In this document: piece after piece, positions 13,788-22,416 of the stretch
Position numbering within the stretch: the stretch's first letter is position 1
Layout: every line of letters starts with the position of its first letter
Origin: Bacillota bacterium
GTDB taxonomy: Bacteria; Bacillota; Clostridia; Christensenellales; QAND01
Direction: 5' to 3'
DNA length: 31,062 nt
Assembly: GCA_003150225.1 (NCBI GenBank)
Contig: QAND01000015.1
Coordinates: forward strand, 1 to 31,062
Notes under the pieces: generated by a model
The model's input: only the letters and a program-made list of their open reading frames with translations
What the model was told of the DNA's origin: nothing
The model's database searches: none
Made by a program: the position numbers and the translations under genes

Positions 13788-14531
13788 ATGCTGAATGGAA
13801 AAGTTGCCGTTATCACGGGAGGAACCCGGGGAATCGGATATGCTACCGCTAAGAAGTATCTGGAGAATGGCGCTAAAGTCGCCATCTTCGGCTCCAAGAA
13901 GGAGACCGTGGATCGGGCCCTTGCAAGCCTTAGAGCGGAGAACACCGCCTTTGAGGTGGAGGGGTATTATCCCGATCTTCTGATCGAACAGGAAGTGGAC
14001 AAGGCGATAGACGAGGTGGTAGCCAAATGGGGCCGCTTGGATATTCTTGTGAACAACGCTGGGGTTTCCGCCCGGGACTCCATTTATAATTATAGCGTAG
14101 AGGACTTCCAGCGCACCATAGATCTCAATGTTAACGCCGTGTTCATCTCCTCGAAAAAGGCTGCTCAGATCATGAAGAAACAGGGCGGCGGTGTGATTCT
14201 AAACACCAGCTCCATGGTCAGCATCTATGGCCAGGCCGCCGGCAGCGCCTATCCCGCCTCCAAGTTCGCGGTGAACGGATTGACCAAATCCCTGGCTCGG
14301 GAGTTGGGACGGGACAATATCCGGGTCAATGCCGTAGCGCCCGGCGTAACCCGCACCGATATGGTAGCCGCGCTTCCCGAGGAGATGATCAAGCCACTGA
14401 TCGCTACAATACCTCTGGGCAGGGTAGGGGAACCGGAGGATGTCGCCAACGCCTTCCTGTATCTGGCAAGCGATATGGCGTCCTATGTGACGGGCGCCGT
14501 CCTTTCAGTGGACGGGGCTGCCATGACCTGA
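13788..14531 (+). CDS. BaiA-like SDR oxidoreductase (possible hydroxysteroid dehydrogenase)
   Basis: 247 residues, a classical SDR: TGGTRGIG cofactor motif at 10-17, NNAG at 89-92, Ser142-Tyr155-Lys159 catalytic residues, and a C-terminal SVDGA end. Among SDRs I can recall it is closest in feel to BaiA, the NAD-dependent 3-alpha-hydroxysteroid dehydrogenase of bile-acid 7-dehydroxylating clostridia: both share ITGGTRGIG, NGAKV-x-IFG, YPASK and VAPGV-x-x-TDM in order, and almost equal length. The residue after IFG is Ser here where BaiA has Glu, at the position that selects NAD, so cofactor use may differ. Other substrates (3-oxoacyl-ACP, sugars) are equally possible. No other bai genes are nearby. 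ATG 13788 follows AAGGAGGAG. It has its own promoter, Fur-like operator and terminator. Confidence 0.85.
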   Translation: MLNGKVAVITGGTRGIGYATAKKYLENGAKVAIFGSKKETVDRALASLRAENTAFEVEGYYPDLLIEQEVDKAIDEVVAKWGRLDILVNNAGVSARDSIYNYSVEDFQRTIDLNVNAVFISSKKAAQIMKKQGGGVILNTSSMVSIYGQAAGSAYPASKFAVNGLTKSLARELGRDNIRVNAVAPGVTRTDMVAALPEEMIKPLIATIPLGRVGEPEDVANAFLYLASDMASYVTGAVLSVDGAAMT

Positions 14532-14551
14532 TTTTGGCCAATTTGCGCCGG

Positions 14552-14577
14552 AAAAAGCCGCCCAAGGGCGGTTTTTT
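14552..14577 (+). terminator. Terminator after the BaiA-like gene
   Basis: GCCGCCC (14557-14563) pairs with GGGCGGT (14566-14572), flanked by A and T runs. Confidence 0.85.
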
Positions 14578-14669
14578 CTTTGCCCATTGCGTTTTTATCG
14601 CTGATGTAGGAAAATAGAAGGGCTGTAAAAACGATCCCGGGGAAATTCCCTTGGAAGAAGGAGGATGGG

Positions 14670-17021
14670 TTGGAACAACGCGTGCTGCAAACCCTGGAAT
14701 ATGATAAGATTTTAACCCGATTGGCGGCCCATACTGTGAGCGATCCGGGTCGTGAGGCGGTGCTGTCCACCCGGCCCCTCAGCGAGCCCTATGGGGTGGA
14801 ACAGCTGCTGTCCGAGACCCAGGAGGCCTACGATGTGTGCGTTAACCATGGAGGCAATCCCCTTGAGGGATTTCAGGATGCAACAGACTCCCTATTTCTA
14901 TGCGCCTCAGGGGGATTGCCCTCTTTTGCCGATCTGCTTGCCATCCGCCGTCTTCTGGAGAGCGCTCGCATCAGCCAGGGGAGAATCGGCGCGGCGGATC
15001 CCCAGGGCACGGTGCGGAATCTGAGCCTGTCCATTCGGCCGCTACGCCATCTGGAGGAGGAGATCGGCCGGTGTATCCTCAGCGAGGAGGAGATGGCGGA
15101 TACCGCCAGCGCAGAGCTGGCCTCCATTCGCCGGCGTATCCGCAGCGCCAACGAACGCATCCGTTCCCGTCTCACCGATATGATCGCCAACAATAAAACC
15201 TATCTGCAGGACGCCATCGTCACCATGCGGAACGGGCGCTATGTGGTACCCGTCCGGGTGGAGCATATGGCGTCGGTACGAGGGTTTGTCCATGACCGCA
15301 GCAACACAGGGGCTACGGCCTTTGTGGAGCCGGTGGCCATCCTGGAGGCCAACAACGAGCTGCGGGAGCTGCAGCTCATGGAAAAGAACGAGATGGAACG
15401 GGTGCTGTTCTACCTGGGAGGGCTGGTATCCAATAGCCAGGGGGAAATCCAGGGAAACCTGGATATTTTAACGCGGCTGGATGCCATCTTTGCCCGAGCC
15501 CGCTACGCCCAGGTGACCGACGGGGTACGGCCCCTTCGTTCCGAATCCGATGAGGTGGAGATTCAAGCGGCCCGCCATCCCCTTATCGATCCCAAGGCGG
15601 TGGTTCCCATCCATGTCCGGTTTGGAGGGAGCAATCCCTGTATGGTGATCACCGGCCCCAATACCGGCGGAAAAACGGTATCCCTAAAGACCACCGGCCT
15701 GTTTGCCATGATGGCCCAGTCCGGCATGTTTCTGCCCTGTACCGCCGCCAAACTGCCGGTGTTTTCCAACATCTTCGCGGACATTGGGGACGAGCAGAGT
15801 ATCGAGCAGTCCCTTTCCACCTTCTCCTCCCATATGGTGAATATCATTGGGATTCTGGAGCAGGCCGGCCCCGGTACCCTAACCCTTTTGGACGAATTGG
15901 GCGCTGGTACCGACCCTGTGGAGGGAGCGGCCCTGGCCATCGCTGTGATGGAAACCCTGGTGGCCCGGGGCGGGCTGTGCATCTGTACCACCCATTACAG
16001 CGAGGTAAAATCCTTTGCCATGACCCATCCGGGATTCCTCAATGCCGGCATGGAGTTTGATTTGGCCTCCCTGCGCCCCACTTACCGGCTTATCGTGGGC
16101 CATGTGGGAAGCAGCAACGCCTTTGAGATCTCCCAGCGGCTGGGGATGGAGCAGTCGGTCATCGATTTGGCCCGAAGCCATGTGGCCGAGGAGGCCATGG
16201 CTTTTGAGAACGCCATCCGAAAGGCGGAGGAGCTGCGGGTGGAAGCGGAACGAGAACGGGACCAGGCGCTCATTGACGGCGAGCGTACCCGCCAGGAGGC
16301 CAAGCGGGAACGGGAGAAGATTCAGCGGCAGGCCGACGAGGAATTGAAGCGGGCAAAAGGGATGCTGGACAAGGCGCTTTCGGAGCTGGAGCAGGCCCGG
16401 CAGGTGGCCCGAGAAGCCATTGAGGCCGCCCAGACCGCCGCTCGAGCGGAGCGGAGCCGCGAGCGGGAACAGGCCCTTCACCATGCCCGCTCCGCCGTCC
16501 GGGAGATACAGGAGACCCGGGAGGCCATTGTGGAACAGGCCGATCCCGATAGGCCCTTGGATCCTAAAACCGTCCAGGTGGGACAGCAGGTGCGGCTGAA
16601 ATCCACCGGTATCAGCGCCGTGGTGCTGACCCTTCCGGACGCCAGGGGAGATCTGACCCTGCAGGCGGGGATCATGAAGATCGGCGCCAATCTATCGGAC
16701 CTGCGGATGGATATTCCGGTTCAGCCCAAGAAGAAGCCAAAAAAGGGAGGTAGCCGGGTGCAAAGGGGTGTAGCCGCCGTTAAAATGGAGCTGGATGTCC
16801 GGGGTAGGACGGTGGAGGAGGCCATGCTGGAGGTGGATCAGTACATCGATAACGCCGTTTTGTCCGGGCTTCATGAGGTGAACATCATCCACGGGAAGGG
16901 AACGGGCGCCCTGCGCCAGGGGTTGCGGCAGTATTTGCTCCATCACCCCCATGTAAAGTCCCAGCGCCCCGGCGGTTATGGAGAGGGCGAGGATGGGGTG
17001 ACTGTCCTTACCCTAAAATAG
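14670..17021 (+). CDS. mutS2: Endonuclease MutS2
   Basis: 783 residues, usual MutS2 length, lacking the MutS mismatch-recognition domain. Core and clamp region (1-300), then the ABC-type ATPase: Walker A GPNTGGKT (about 329-336), Walker B TLLDELGAGTDP, and the THYSE switch. A long Arg/Glu-rich coiled coil covers about 510-625. The C-terminal Smr domain (about 705-783) has LDVRG and HGKGTG, the nuclease motifs. MutS2 limits homologous recombination and, in Bacillus, acts on stalled collided ribosomes. The TTG start at 14670 is supported by AAGGAGG five bases upstream; the closer ATG at 14665 is out of frame. Two genes follow closely (9 bases, then an ATGA overlap), probably one operon. Confidence 0.97.
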   Translation: MEQRVLQTLEYDKILTRLAAHTVSDPGREAVLSTRPLSEPYGVEQLLSETQEAYDVCVNHGGNPLEGFQDATDSLFLCASGGLPSFADLLAIRRLLESARISQGRIGAADPQGTVRNLSLSIRPLRHLEEEIGRCILSEEEMADTASAELASIRRRIRSANERIRSRLTDMIANNKTYLQDAIVTMRNGRYVVPVRVEHMASVRGFVHDRSNTGATAFVEPVAILEANNELRELQLMEKNEMERVLFYLGGLVSNSQGEIQGNLDILTRLDAIFARARYAQVTDGVRPLRSESDEVEIQAARHPLIDPKAVVPIHVRFGGSNPCMVITGPNTGGKTVSLKTTGLFAMMAQSGMFLPCTAAKLPVFSNIFADIGDEQSIEQSLSTFSSHMVNIIGILEQAGPGTLTLLDELGAGTDPVEGAALAIAVMETLVARGGLCICTTHYSEVKSFAMTHPGFLNAGMEFDLASLRPTYRLIVGHVGSSNAFEISQRLGMEQSVIDLARSHVAEEAMAFENAIRKAEELRVEAERERDQALIDGERTRQEAKREREKIQRQADEELKRAKGMLDKALSELEQARQVAREAIEAAQTAARAERSREREQALHHARSAVREIQETREAIVEQADPDRPLDPKTVQVGQQVRLKSTGISAVVLTLPDARGDLTLQAGIMKIGANLSDLRMDIPVQPKKKPKKGGSRVQRGVAAVKMELDVRGRTVEEAMLEVDQYIDNAVLSGLHEVNIIHGKGTGALRQGLRQYLLHHPHVKSQRPGGYGEGEDGVTVLTLK

Positions 17022-17030
17022 GAGGAAGAT

Positions 17031-17738
17031 ATGGCCACGGAAGCATGCCTAATTTGCGGCGCCCCCCTTTTCTATTTGGAGCAGGGAGCGGAGATGGAGT
17101 GCGCATCCTGCCATAAGCGATTTATCAGCAACGCGAGCTGTGAGAACGGACACTTTATCTGCGATGTCTGCCATGGCGAACTGGGAATCCAGGCCATCCG
17201 GGATCTGTGCCAAAGGGAAACCGAGATGGATCCCATCCGTTTGGCACAGCGCATGATGGCGCTTCCCGCCGTGCACCTGCATGGGCCGGAACACCATGTG
17301 CTGGTGGGCAGCGCTCTCCTAACGGCGTATCATAACGCCGGAGGGAGGTTGGATAAGGCCGCCGCTCTGGAGGAAATGGCACGAAGGGGAAGGGAGGTTC
17401 CGGGCGGCGCCTGTGGGTTCTGGGGTTGTTGTGGAGCGGCCATCAGCGCGGGCATCTATTGGAGCATCGCGACGGATACCACCCCCTTGGATCAAAAGAA
17501 CTGGGGACTAGCCAACCGCCTGGTAGCCGCCTGTTTAGAGGAAATCGGCGGGGTGGGCGGCCCCAGGTGCTGCAAACGGGACAGCTTTTTAGCCATCCAG
17601 ACCGCCGTGATCTTTACCAAGGAGCACCTTGGCGTCGCTATGGCGGTGCCCCAAAGGGTGCAATGCGGATACTTTTCCCAAAATGCGGAGTGCATTCAGG
17701 CGGGCTGCCCATTCTATTCAAAGGAGGAACTGCGATGA
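17031..17738 (+). CDS. Cys-rich DUF5714-like protein
   Basis: 235 residues. The N terminus is a zinc-ribbon-like segment: C6xxC9, C24xxC27, then C37, H41, C44 and C47H48. The rest is a helical domain with conserved-looking Cys clusters: GGACGFWGCCGAAISAGI, RCCKRDS, and at the C terminus C-x8-C-x4-CPFY. The pattern recalls the DUF5714 family found in clostridia and methanogens, which lacks an established function; redox or metal-cofactor handling is plausible because of the many Cys. No signal or membrane segment. Nine bases after mutS2, with AGGAGGAAG as its binding site. Its stop codon overlaps the next start as ATGA, so the pentapeptide-repeat protein is translationally coupled and may be a partner. 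Confidence 0.75.
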   Translation: MATEACLICGAPLFYLEQGAEMECASCHKRFISNASCENGHFICDVCHGELGIQAIRDLCQRETEMDPIRLAQRMMALPAVHLHGPEHHVLVGSALLTAYHNAGGRLDKAAALEEMARRGREVPGGACGFWGCCGAAISAGIYWSIATDTTPLDQKNWGLANRLVAACLEEIGGVGGPRCCKRDSFLAIQTAVIFTKEHLGVAMAVPQRVQCGYFSQNAECIQAGCPFYSKEELR

Positions 17739-18385
17739 AGCGCCTACCCCCCAATTTGCCGGAGCTCCTTCGGGAGACCCCTGGCGAACCAGATTGCTTT
17801 CAGGAAGCCCTTTTTTCTGGAGAGCCCCTAAGGGGCGTCCGCATCAAAAACGGCGTCTTTGTGGATTTGGATCTTTCCACCATGGGGCTCCGGGGATGCG
17901 TTTTAGAGGGCTGTCGTTTTTTGAACTGCGATTTAGAGGAGGCGGATTTCCGGGATGTTGCCTTTACCTCCTGTGATTTTTCTGGCAGCAAGCTGTTGCG
18001 GAGCTATTGGAACCGGTGTGCCATGACCTCCTGCAAAGGGGTGGGAGCGGATCTGCGCAGCAGCACCTTTCGGGATATGCTGTTTTCCGACTGCAATCTG
18101 GGATACGCCAATTTTGACTCCGCTGCCTTTCAAAATACCGCCTTCTTGGACGGAACCTTCGCCCAAGCGGACTTTTCCCTCTGCAAGCTGGTAAAGAGCG
18201 CCTTTACGGGTGTGGATCTGAAAAGGGCTAATTTCTTTCATACGCCTTTAAAGGGGCTGGATCTGTCCACCTGCCGGATAGAGGGAATCCTTCTGGAAGG
18301 GCCGGAGCTGAAGGGCGCTGTGGTGGATCTATTCCAGGCGGCGGAACTGGCTAAGCTATTGGGAGTCCTCGTCAAGAACCAATAA
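17735..18385 (+). CDS. Pentapeptide-repeat protein
   Basis: 216 residues. From about residue 36 to 195 the sequence repeats in steps of five with A/C-[DNF]-[LF]-x-x, for example CDLEEADFRD, CNLGYANFDS, ADFSLCKL and VDLKRANFF. Such repeats fold into a right-handed quadrilateral beta-helix. Members include gyrase-protecting Qnr/MfpA proteins, but most have no known role; Qnr-like action is not implied by repeats alone. Many inward positions are Cys. ATG 17735 overlaps the preceding stop (ATGA) and AAAGGAGGA lies eight bases upstream, which excludes longer in-frame starts lying inside the previous gene. The terminator at 18384 ends the unit. Confidence 0.85.
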   Translation: MKRLPPNLPELLRETPGEPDCFQEALFSGEPLRGVRIKNGVFVDLDLSTMGLRGCVLEGCRFLNCDLEEADFRDVAFTSCDFSGSKLLRSYWNRCAMTSCKGVGADLRSSTFRDMLFSDCNLGYANFDSAAFQNTAFLDGTFAQADFSLCKLVKSAFTGVDLKRANFFHTPLKGLDLSTCRIEGILLEGPELKGAVVDLFQAAELAKLLGVLVKNQ

Positions 18386-18411
18386 AAAAAGCCGCATAAG
18401 CGGCTTTTTTT
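18384..18411. terminator. Bidirectional terminator
   Basis: AAAAAAAGCCGC-ATAA-GCGGCTTTTTTT works for the plus-strand pentapeptide-repeat gene and for the minus-strand GNAT gene ending at 18410. Confidence 0.92.
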
Positions 18412-19138
18412 ATTCTTGGGCCATGGGATCCAGCCAGGATACCAGATCCGGGCATCTCGTGAACCCCAGTTTGGCGTGGATGCGAATGGAGTTTGTGTTG
18501 TCGGGCAGCACGTTGGAATAGATGTAAAGACCCCGGCGATCCAGCTCTTGAGCCAGCCGATATTCCAGGGCGGGGCCAATGCCCATGCCCCGGTACGGGG
18601 GCAGGACCTCCAGCATGCCCATGGATCCCTCGGTATGGGTGAGGATGAACCCGGCAATGGAGCCATTCTCTGCCAGGGCAAGATAGCCCGGCCCCTTTTG
18701 AATGCGCTCCTCAACGTATTCCAGACGGGCTCCGTGCCCATGGCCGTAATGAGCCTGGACAAAGGGCGCGTCCGCCAAGGTTACGGGGCGAATATCCAGA
18801 CTGCAGGTCATAGGAGTAAGGGCGTCCCGCTGGGCGAAATATTGCAGAAAGCAGTGGGGCTTCAGCGTTCCAAGGCGGCGTTCCAGTACGGGATACAGAG
18901 AGTAGCGGGCCAGATAAATGGTGTTCTTTAACGTGTCCGGGCCCATCAGGGTGATGAGGGCGTCCAGGTCCTCGGCGTTGGCGGCGGAAACCATGGTTTC
19001 TCCATTTGCAACGCGAAGCCCCACCGCGCTCTTGACGGTATAGATGGCCTCATAGCTCTTCTGGCGCAGCATCTGTAACAGCGCAACATTTTGTGGCGCA
19101 TCCAAAACAAGGGTGCGCTCTGCGGTTTTGACATCCAT
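18410..19138 (-). CDS. GNAT-domain protein with N-terminal extension
   Basis: 242 residues in two parts. Residues 1-110 form an alpha/beta segment not recognised (MDVKTAERTLVLDA..., a region with LKNTIYLARYSLYP). Residues 115-240 are a GNAT acetyltransferase: LDIRPVTLADAPFV at the start, LEVLPPYRGMGIGPALE (acetyl-CoA loop R-x-x-G-x-G), then NTNSIRIHAKLGF. Layout is like other GNAT proteins in which an extra N-terminal domain is joined to a catalytic one. Substrate unknown. ATG 19138 is chosen because GAGGT lies seven bases upstream and the promoter with TATAAT at 19176-19181 lies just before it; the longer frame to 19243 runs through a terminator of the previous gene. Monocistronic. Confidence 0.83.
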   Translation of the reverse strand: MDVKTAERTLVLDAPQNVALLQMLRQKSYEAIYTVKSAVGLRVANGETMVSAANAEDLDALITLMGPDTLKNTIYLARYSLYPVLERRLGTLKPHCFLQYFAQRDALTPMTCSLDIRPVTLADAPFVQAHYGHGHGARLEYVEERIQKGPGYLALAENGSIAGFILTHTEGSMGMLEVLPPYRGMGIGPALEYRLAQELDRRGLYIYSNVLPDNTNSIRIHAKLGFTRCPDLVSWLDPMAQE

Positions 19139-19175
19139 GTGATCTACCTCATTCAAGCAATCTTTTAACGGAGCC

Positions 19176-19204
19176 ATTATAGCATCCCTCGTGGGGATTG
19201 AAAA
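19176..19204 (-). promoter_or_regulatory. Promoter of the GNAT-domain gene
   Basis: Minus strand TTTTCA (19199-19204), 17-base spacer, TGC-TATAAT (19176-19181), an extended -10 with a fair -35. Confidence 0.65.
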
Positions 19205-19230
19205 TAAAAACGCCCGGAAAGCTCCGGGCG
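19204..19230 (-). terminator. Terminator of the zinc-ribbon membrane protein gene
   Basis: On the minus strand CGCCCGGA (19223-19230) pairs with TCCGGGCG (19211-19218), followed by TTTTTAT. Confidence 0.9.
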
Positions 19231-19243
19231 TTTTGTTTTCCAT

Positions 19244-21076
19244 CTACTTTGTGATGAACCAAACCATCAGATAGGGTTTACCGTCCCCATCCACGGAGTC
19301 ATAGCTGCCGTAGATGCGGACCTCGTCTCCGGAATGAAGCTTGGTGCTGCCGTTATAGGTAAAGCCGATGAGCTGGCCGCTGATATCCAGATCATACTGG
19401 TTTTCTTGATCGGTGGTTTGCACCATGCCGTTGAAATACAGCGCTTGATCCTTGTAGTTGCCTGGGGAAGCGATGAAATCGCCCACCGCAGGGGAAACCG
19501 CCGAGGAAGCAAAGGTCCTGGGATTGGGAATCCGCTCGATGGTCACCGTAAGGTCCGTGGGCTCCTTGCCCTCCTTAGTGGCGTGGAAGACGATCTGATG
19601 GAGCCCATAGCTTCCCAGGTTGGCCTGGAAGGTAAAGCTTCCGGTAGCAGAATCCAGCTGGATGCCGCCGCCTGGGAAATCGGTGGTCAGGCTGGCGCCG
19701 GTTTCCACCGTACCGCTGATGTCATAGGTTTCGGCCTCGGTGCGGGAGGGAACCTCTTGGCTGAGGGAAATGACCACATCGTGGAGGGTCCGCTTGAGGA
19801 TGAATTCCTTGGTCAGCGGCCGGGCAAAGGGCATGGTAGCCTCAAAGGATACGGTGTTGTCGCCCATCTGCACGGGGATGCTGTATCGCACCGTGCCGGA
19901 CTCATCGGTCTTATTGGTTACATTCTCCCCGTTGATGGTAACGGTGCTGCCGGAGGGAGGCGTAAAGACCAAGGTGGCGGTGTCCTCATAGACCCGGCTC
20001 AGATCGGCGTTGGGGAACTCAAATTCCACCGGGGTCTGAGGAACATAGACCAGGAAGGGGTCCACCTCCACGTCGGAGGTGTAGCCTAGCTCATCCATAA
20101 CCCGCATCTTAAGGTTGACTTCCAGATATTCCAAATTGGGGTCTGGCACTTCGGAGATCCAAACGGAGTCCTCGATGGAGATTTTGGCGACGCCGTCCTG
20201 GAACTTGATCTCCTTGCCGCCCAGGGAATCCACGATCAGGGTGTAGGTATCCTCCCCATGGACTGAGAAGGTGCGGATATACTTGCCGTCCTCCTCGGTG
20301 ATCTCCACCACGGCAGCGGGCACGAAGGGGGGCTCCACCTCCTTGCCAAACACGGTGTTGAAGAACCGGGGCCAGGTAACGAAGTAGTGGGTAACCAGAA
20401 GATGGGCGCCTACGCCCAGTACCGCCAGGGTTACGAAGATGCAGAGCCATTTTACAAAGGTACGGAAGGGCCCGCGATCCTCCTTTTCCCGCTTGGGCTT
20501 TTTCAGAGTGGAGGAAAGGTCGATATGCTCGTCCTCCACCAGCTGGTTTTCGCTCTTTTGCCGGCGGGAAGGGGGATTCTCCGGAGCGGCCTCACGGGGC
20601 TCCTGAGCTGCTTCTTCGGAGCTGTGGGCCGGTTCCGCATCCTGCTCCTGCCGTTTCGGCTCCGCTGGATCGTCCACGATGGGGGCAGGCTCCTCCGGCT
20701 GAGCAGCCTGTGGAGCGGCCGGCTGGGGCTTGTCCACAGACGCTTCCTCCTGAGGTTTTTCAGGGGCGCTTTCCTGGGGAATCGAGACTTCTTCGGCCGA
20801 CTGCTCCGTCCCAGGCGCTTCCTCCGCGGCGAATTCCACCATGGAAGCTTCCGCCGCACCACGGCCCTTGCGGCCCCGACGCTTTCTGGGGACTTCCGCC
20901 ACCGGCTGGGAAGCGGATTTTCCCCGTCTGCGGGAAAGGGGCTCCCCGGGCGTGTATTCTATGGTAGAGGAAAGGTAATCCTTTCTCCAATTATCCCCTT
21001 CTACTATGGTCTGGCCGCAATCGGGACAGACCTTCTGGCCCTCCTCCAGGGAGGCACCGCAGTTGGGACATATCAT
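19244..21076 (-). CDS. Zinc-ribbon, one-TM protein with large extracellular domains
   Basis: 610 residues. Residues 1-22 hold a zinc ribbon (CPNC ... CPDCG). About 25-205 is a disordered, Arg-rich then acidic Pro/Glu/Ala-rich linker. A membrane segment follows at about 212-238 (WLCIFVTLAVLGVGAHLLV). The remaining 370 residues lie outside: beta-rich repeats of the bacterial Ig-like kind (VEFEFPNADLSRVYEDTA, GSTVTINGENVTNKTDE, VVISLSQEVPSRTEAETYDI) and a C-terminal OB-like segment about 85 residues long (YKDQALYFNGMV ... GDEVRIYGSYD). Clostridial proteins of this layout are common and uncharacterised; an envelope or sensing role is inferred. ATG 21076 is chosen: the promoter's TATAAT at 21109-21114 sits directly before the alternative ATG 21106, which would therefore lie upstream of the transcription start. 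AAGGTGG lies about ten bases before 21076. Confidence 0.82.
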   Translation of the reverse strand: MICPNCGASLEEGQKVCPDCGQTIVEGDNWRKDYLSSTIEYTPGEPLSRRRGKSASQPVAEVPRKRRGRKGRGAAEASMVEFAAEEAPGTEQSAEEVSIPQESAPEKPQEEASVDKPQPAAPQAAQPEEPAPIVDDPAEPKRQEQDAEPAHSSEEAAQEPREAAPENPPSRRQKSENQLVEDEHIDLSSTLKKPKREKEDRGPFRTFVKWLCIFVTLAVLGVGAHLLVTHYFVTWPRFFNTVFGKEVEPPFVPAAVVEITEEDGKYIRTFSVHGEDTYTLIVDSLGGKEIKFQDGVAKISIEDSVWISEVPDPNLEYLEVNLKMRVMDELGYTSDVEVDPFLVYVPQTPVEFEFPNADLSRVYEDTATLVFTPPSGSTVTINGENVTNKTDESGTVRYSIPVQMGDNTVSFEATMPFARPLTKEFILKRTLHDVVISLSQEVPSRTEAETYDISGTVETGASLTTDFPGGGIQLDSATGSFTFQANLGSYGLHQIVFHATKEGKEPTDLTVTIERIPNPRTFASSAVSPAVGDFIASPGNYKDQALYFNGMVQTTDQENQYDLDISGQLIGFTYNGSTKLHSGDEVRIYGSYDSVDGDGKPYLMVWFITK

Positions 21077-21108
21077 ATGATCTAACACCACCTTCAAATT
21101 TGACATAT

Positions 21109-21136
21109 ATTATACCAGATACCTTGGTATTTTCAA
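21109..21136 (-). promoter_or_regulatory. Promoter of the zinc-ribbon membrane protein gene
   Basis: Minus strand TTGAAA (21131-21136), 16-base spacer, TATAAT (21109-21114) preceded by TGG. It decides the start codon of the gene. Confidence 0.78.
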
Positions 21137-21211
21137 ACCATGGGCGGAAGGGCTGGTATGCAACCGCCCCTCCTTCCCGGCGGTGCCCTGGGGAAACCAG
21201 GCAGCCTTATC

Positions 21212-21240
21212 TTGCGACGGCGGCTGGGCCATGGTAGAAT
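21212..21240 (+). promoter_or_regulatory. Promoter of the desulfurase-thiI operon
   Basis: TTGCGA (21212-21217), 17-base spacer, TAGAAT (21235-21240) preceded by TGG. Confidence 0.7.
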
Positions 21241-21266
21241 GATTCCGGATTATTGGAGATGAAGAT

Positions 21267-22415
21267 ATGTCCATCTATTTTGATAACAGTGCTACAACAC
21301 AGCCCTTTCCCGAAACCATCCGGGCCATGGAGCACGCCATGGAGGAGGGCTATTATAATCCATCCGCCCTATACGGGCCGGCGGTGGAGGCCAGCCGGGA
21401 GATCGCCCGGGTAAGGGAGGCGTTCGCCTCTGCGCTGCGGGTACGCCCGGAGGAGATCTACTTTACGTCGGGTGGGACGGAGTCCAATAACCTTGCCCTG
21501 TTAGGGTACGCCCACCACCTGAGGGGAAAGGCCCATATGCTGGTGAATCCATCGGAGCATAGCAGCGTCCATGAGGTGTTCTTGGAGCTGAACCGTCGGG
21601 GGCATCAGGTGGAGTTCCTTGAGAACGACGCATCTGGGCGCGTTACCCCGGAGATTCTAGAACGGCATATGCGGCCAGATACCGCCCTTGTCAGCGTGAT
21701 GCATGTCAACAATGAATCGGGCGCGGTCAACGATGTGGAGACTTTGGCGGCTTTGGCCAAACGGATCAACCCCGGATGCATGTTTCACAGCGACGGTGTA
21801 CAGGCTTTTTTGAAGGTGCCGGTCCCCAGTTTCCGGGAGATCGACGCCTATTCCATCAGCGGCCATAAGTTCCATGGCCCCAGGGGTTCCGGCGTTTGCT
21901 ATCTAAAAAAGGGAGCCTTTGTCCAGCAGATCCTCTACGGCGGTTCTCAGGAGGGCCACATGCGGCCCGGCACCGAGAACGGTCCCGCCATTTTGGGCAT
22001 GGGGGCAGCCCTTGACCGGTACCTGGGTCACCATCAGGAGTATCTGGATAGCATGTGGGCGGTAAAACACCGGCTTTACGGCAATCTTTCCCGGATCCCC
22101 GGGGTGCGCCTCAATGGCCCAGAGCTGAACCAGGGAGCCCCGCAGATCCTATCCATGGGGTTTGCGGGAGCCAACGCCGAAACCCTGGTAAACGCCCTGG
22201 CCGAGCGGGGCATTTACTGCGGAACGGGCAGCGCCTGCTCCTCCCGTGCGGTGGGGAAAAACCGCACCCTTACGGCCATGGGGGTGCCTGCTCAGTATCT
22301 ACCGGGAACCCTGCGCTTTAGCTTTTGCTACAACAATACATTGGAGGAAGCGGATACCGTAGCGGCGGCCATGGGCGAGATCCTCATGCGGCTGCGGCGG
22401 TTCAGACGGAGGTAA
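21267..22415 (+). CDS. Cysteine desulfurase (NifS/IscS family), partner of ThiI
   Basis: 382 residues, class V aminotransferase fold. YFDNSATTQP at the start, the FTSGGTESNN phosphate-binding loop, HSDGVQAF, the PLP-binding Lys201 in SISGHKFHGP, and the persulfide Cys324 in GTGSACSSR are all present. It takes sulfur from cysteine and leaves alanine. Position one base before thiI, with overlapping control, mirrors the nifZ-thiI pair of Bacillus, where the desulfurase feeds only ThiI. That is the likely role here. ATG 21267 follows a short GGAGATGAAG site. Preceded by its own promoter. Confidence 0.95.
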   Translation: MSIYFDNSATTQPFPETIRAMEHAMEEGYYNPSALYGPAVEASREIARVREAFASALRVRPEEIYFTSGGTESNNLALLGYAHHLRGKAHMLVNPSEHSSVHEVFLELNRRGHQVEFLENDASGRVTPEILERHMRPDTALVSVMHVNNESGAVNDVETLAALAKRINPGCMFHSDGVQAFLKVPVPSFREIDAYSISGHKFHGPRGSGVCYLKKGAFVQQILYGGSQEGHMRPGTENGPAILGMGAALDRYLGHHQEYLDSMWAVKHRLYGNLSRIPGVRLNGPELNQGAPQILSMGFAGANAETLVNALAERGIYCGTGSACSSRAVGKNRTLTAMGVPAQYLPGTLRFSFCYNNTLEEADTVAAAMGEILMRLRRFRRR

Positions 22416-22416
22416 T

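Noticed and set aside
17426..17734. Long upstream extension of the pentapeptide-repeat frame
   Set aside because: It lies inside the DUF5714-like gene in another frame and lacks a site; the ATGA-coupled start at 17735 has a strong ribosome binding site.
19139..19243. 35-codon N-terminal extension of the GNAT-domain gene
   Set aside because: It would translate the upstream gene's terminator and lies before the TATAAT at 19176-19181.
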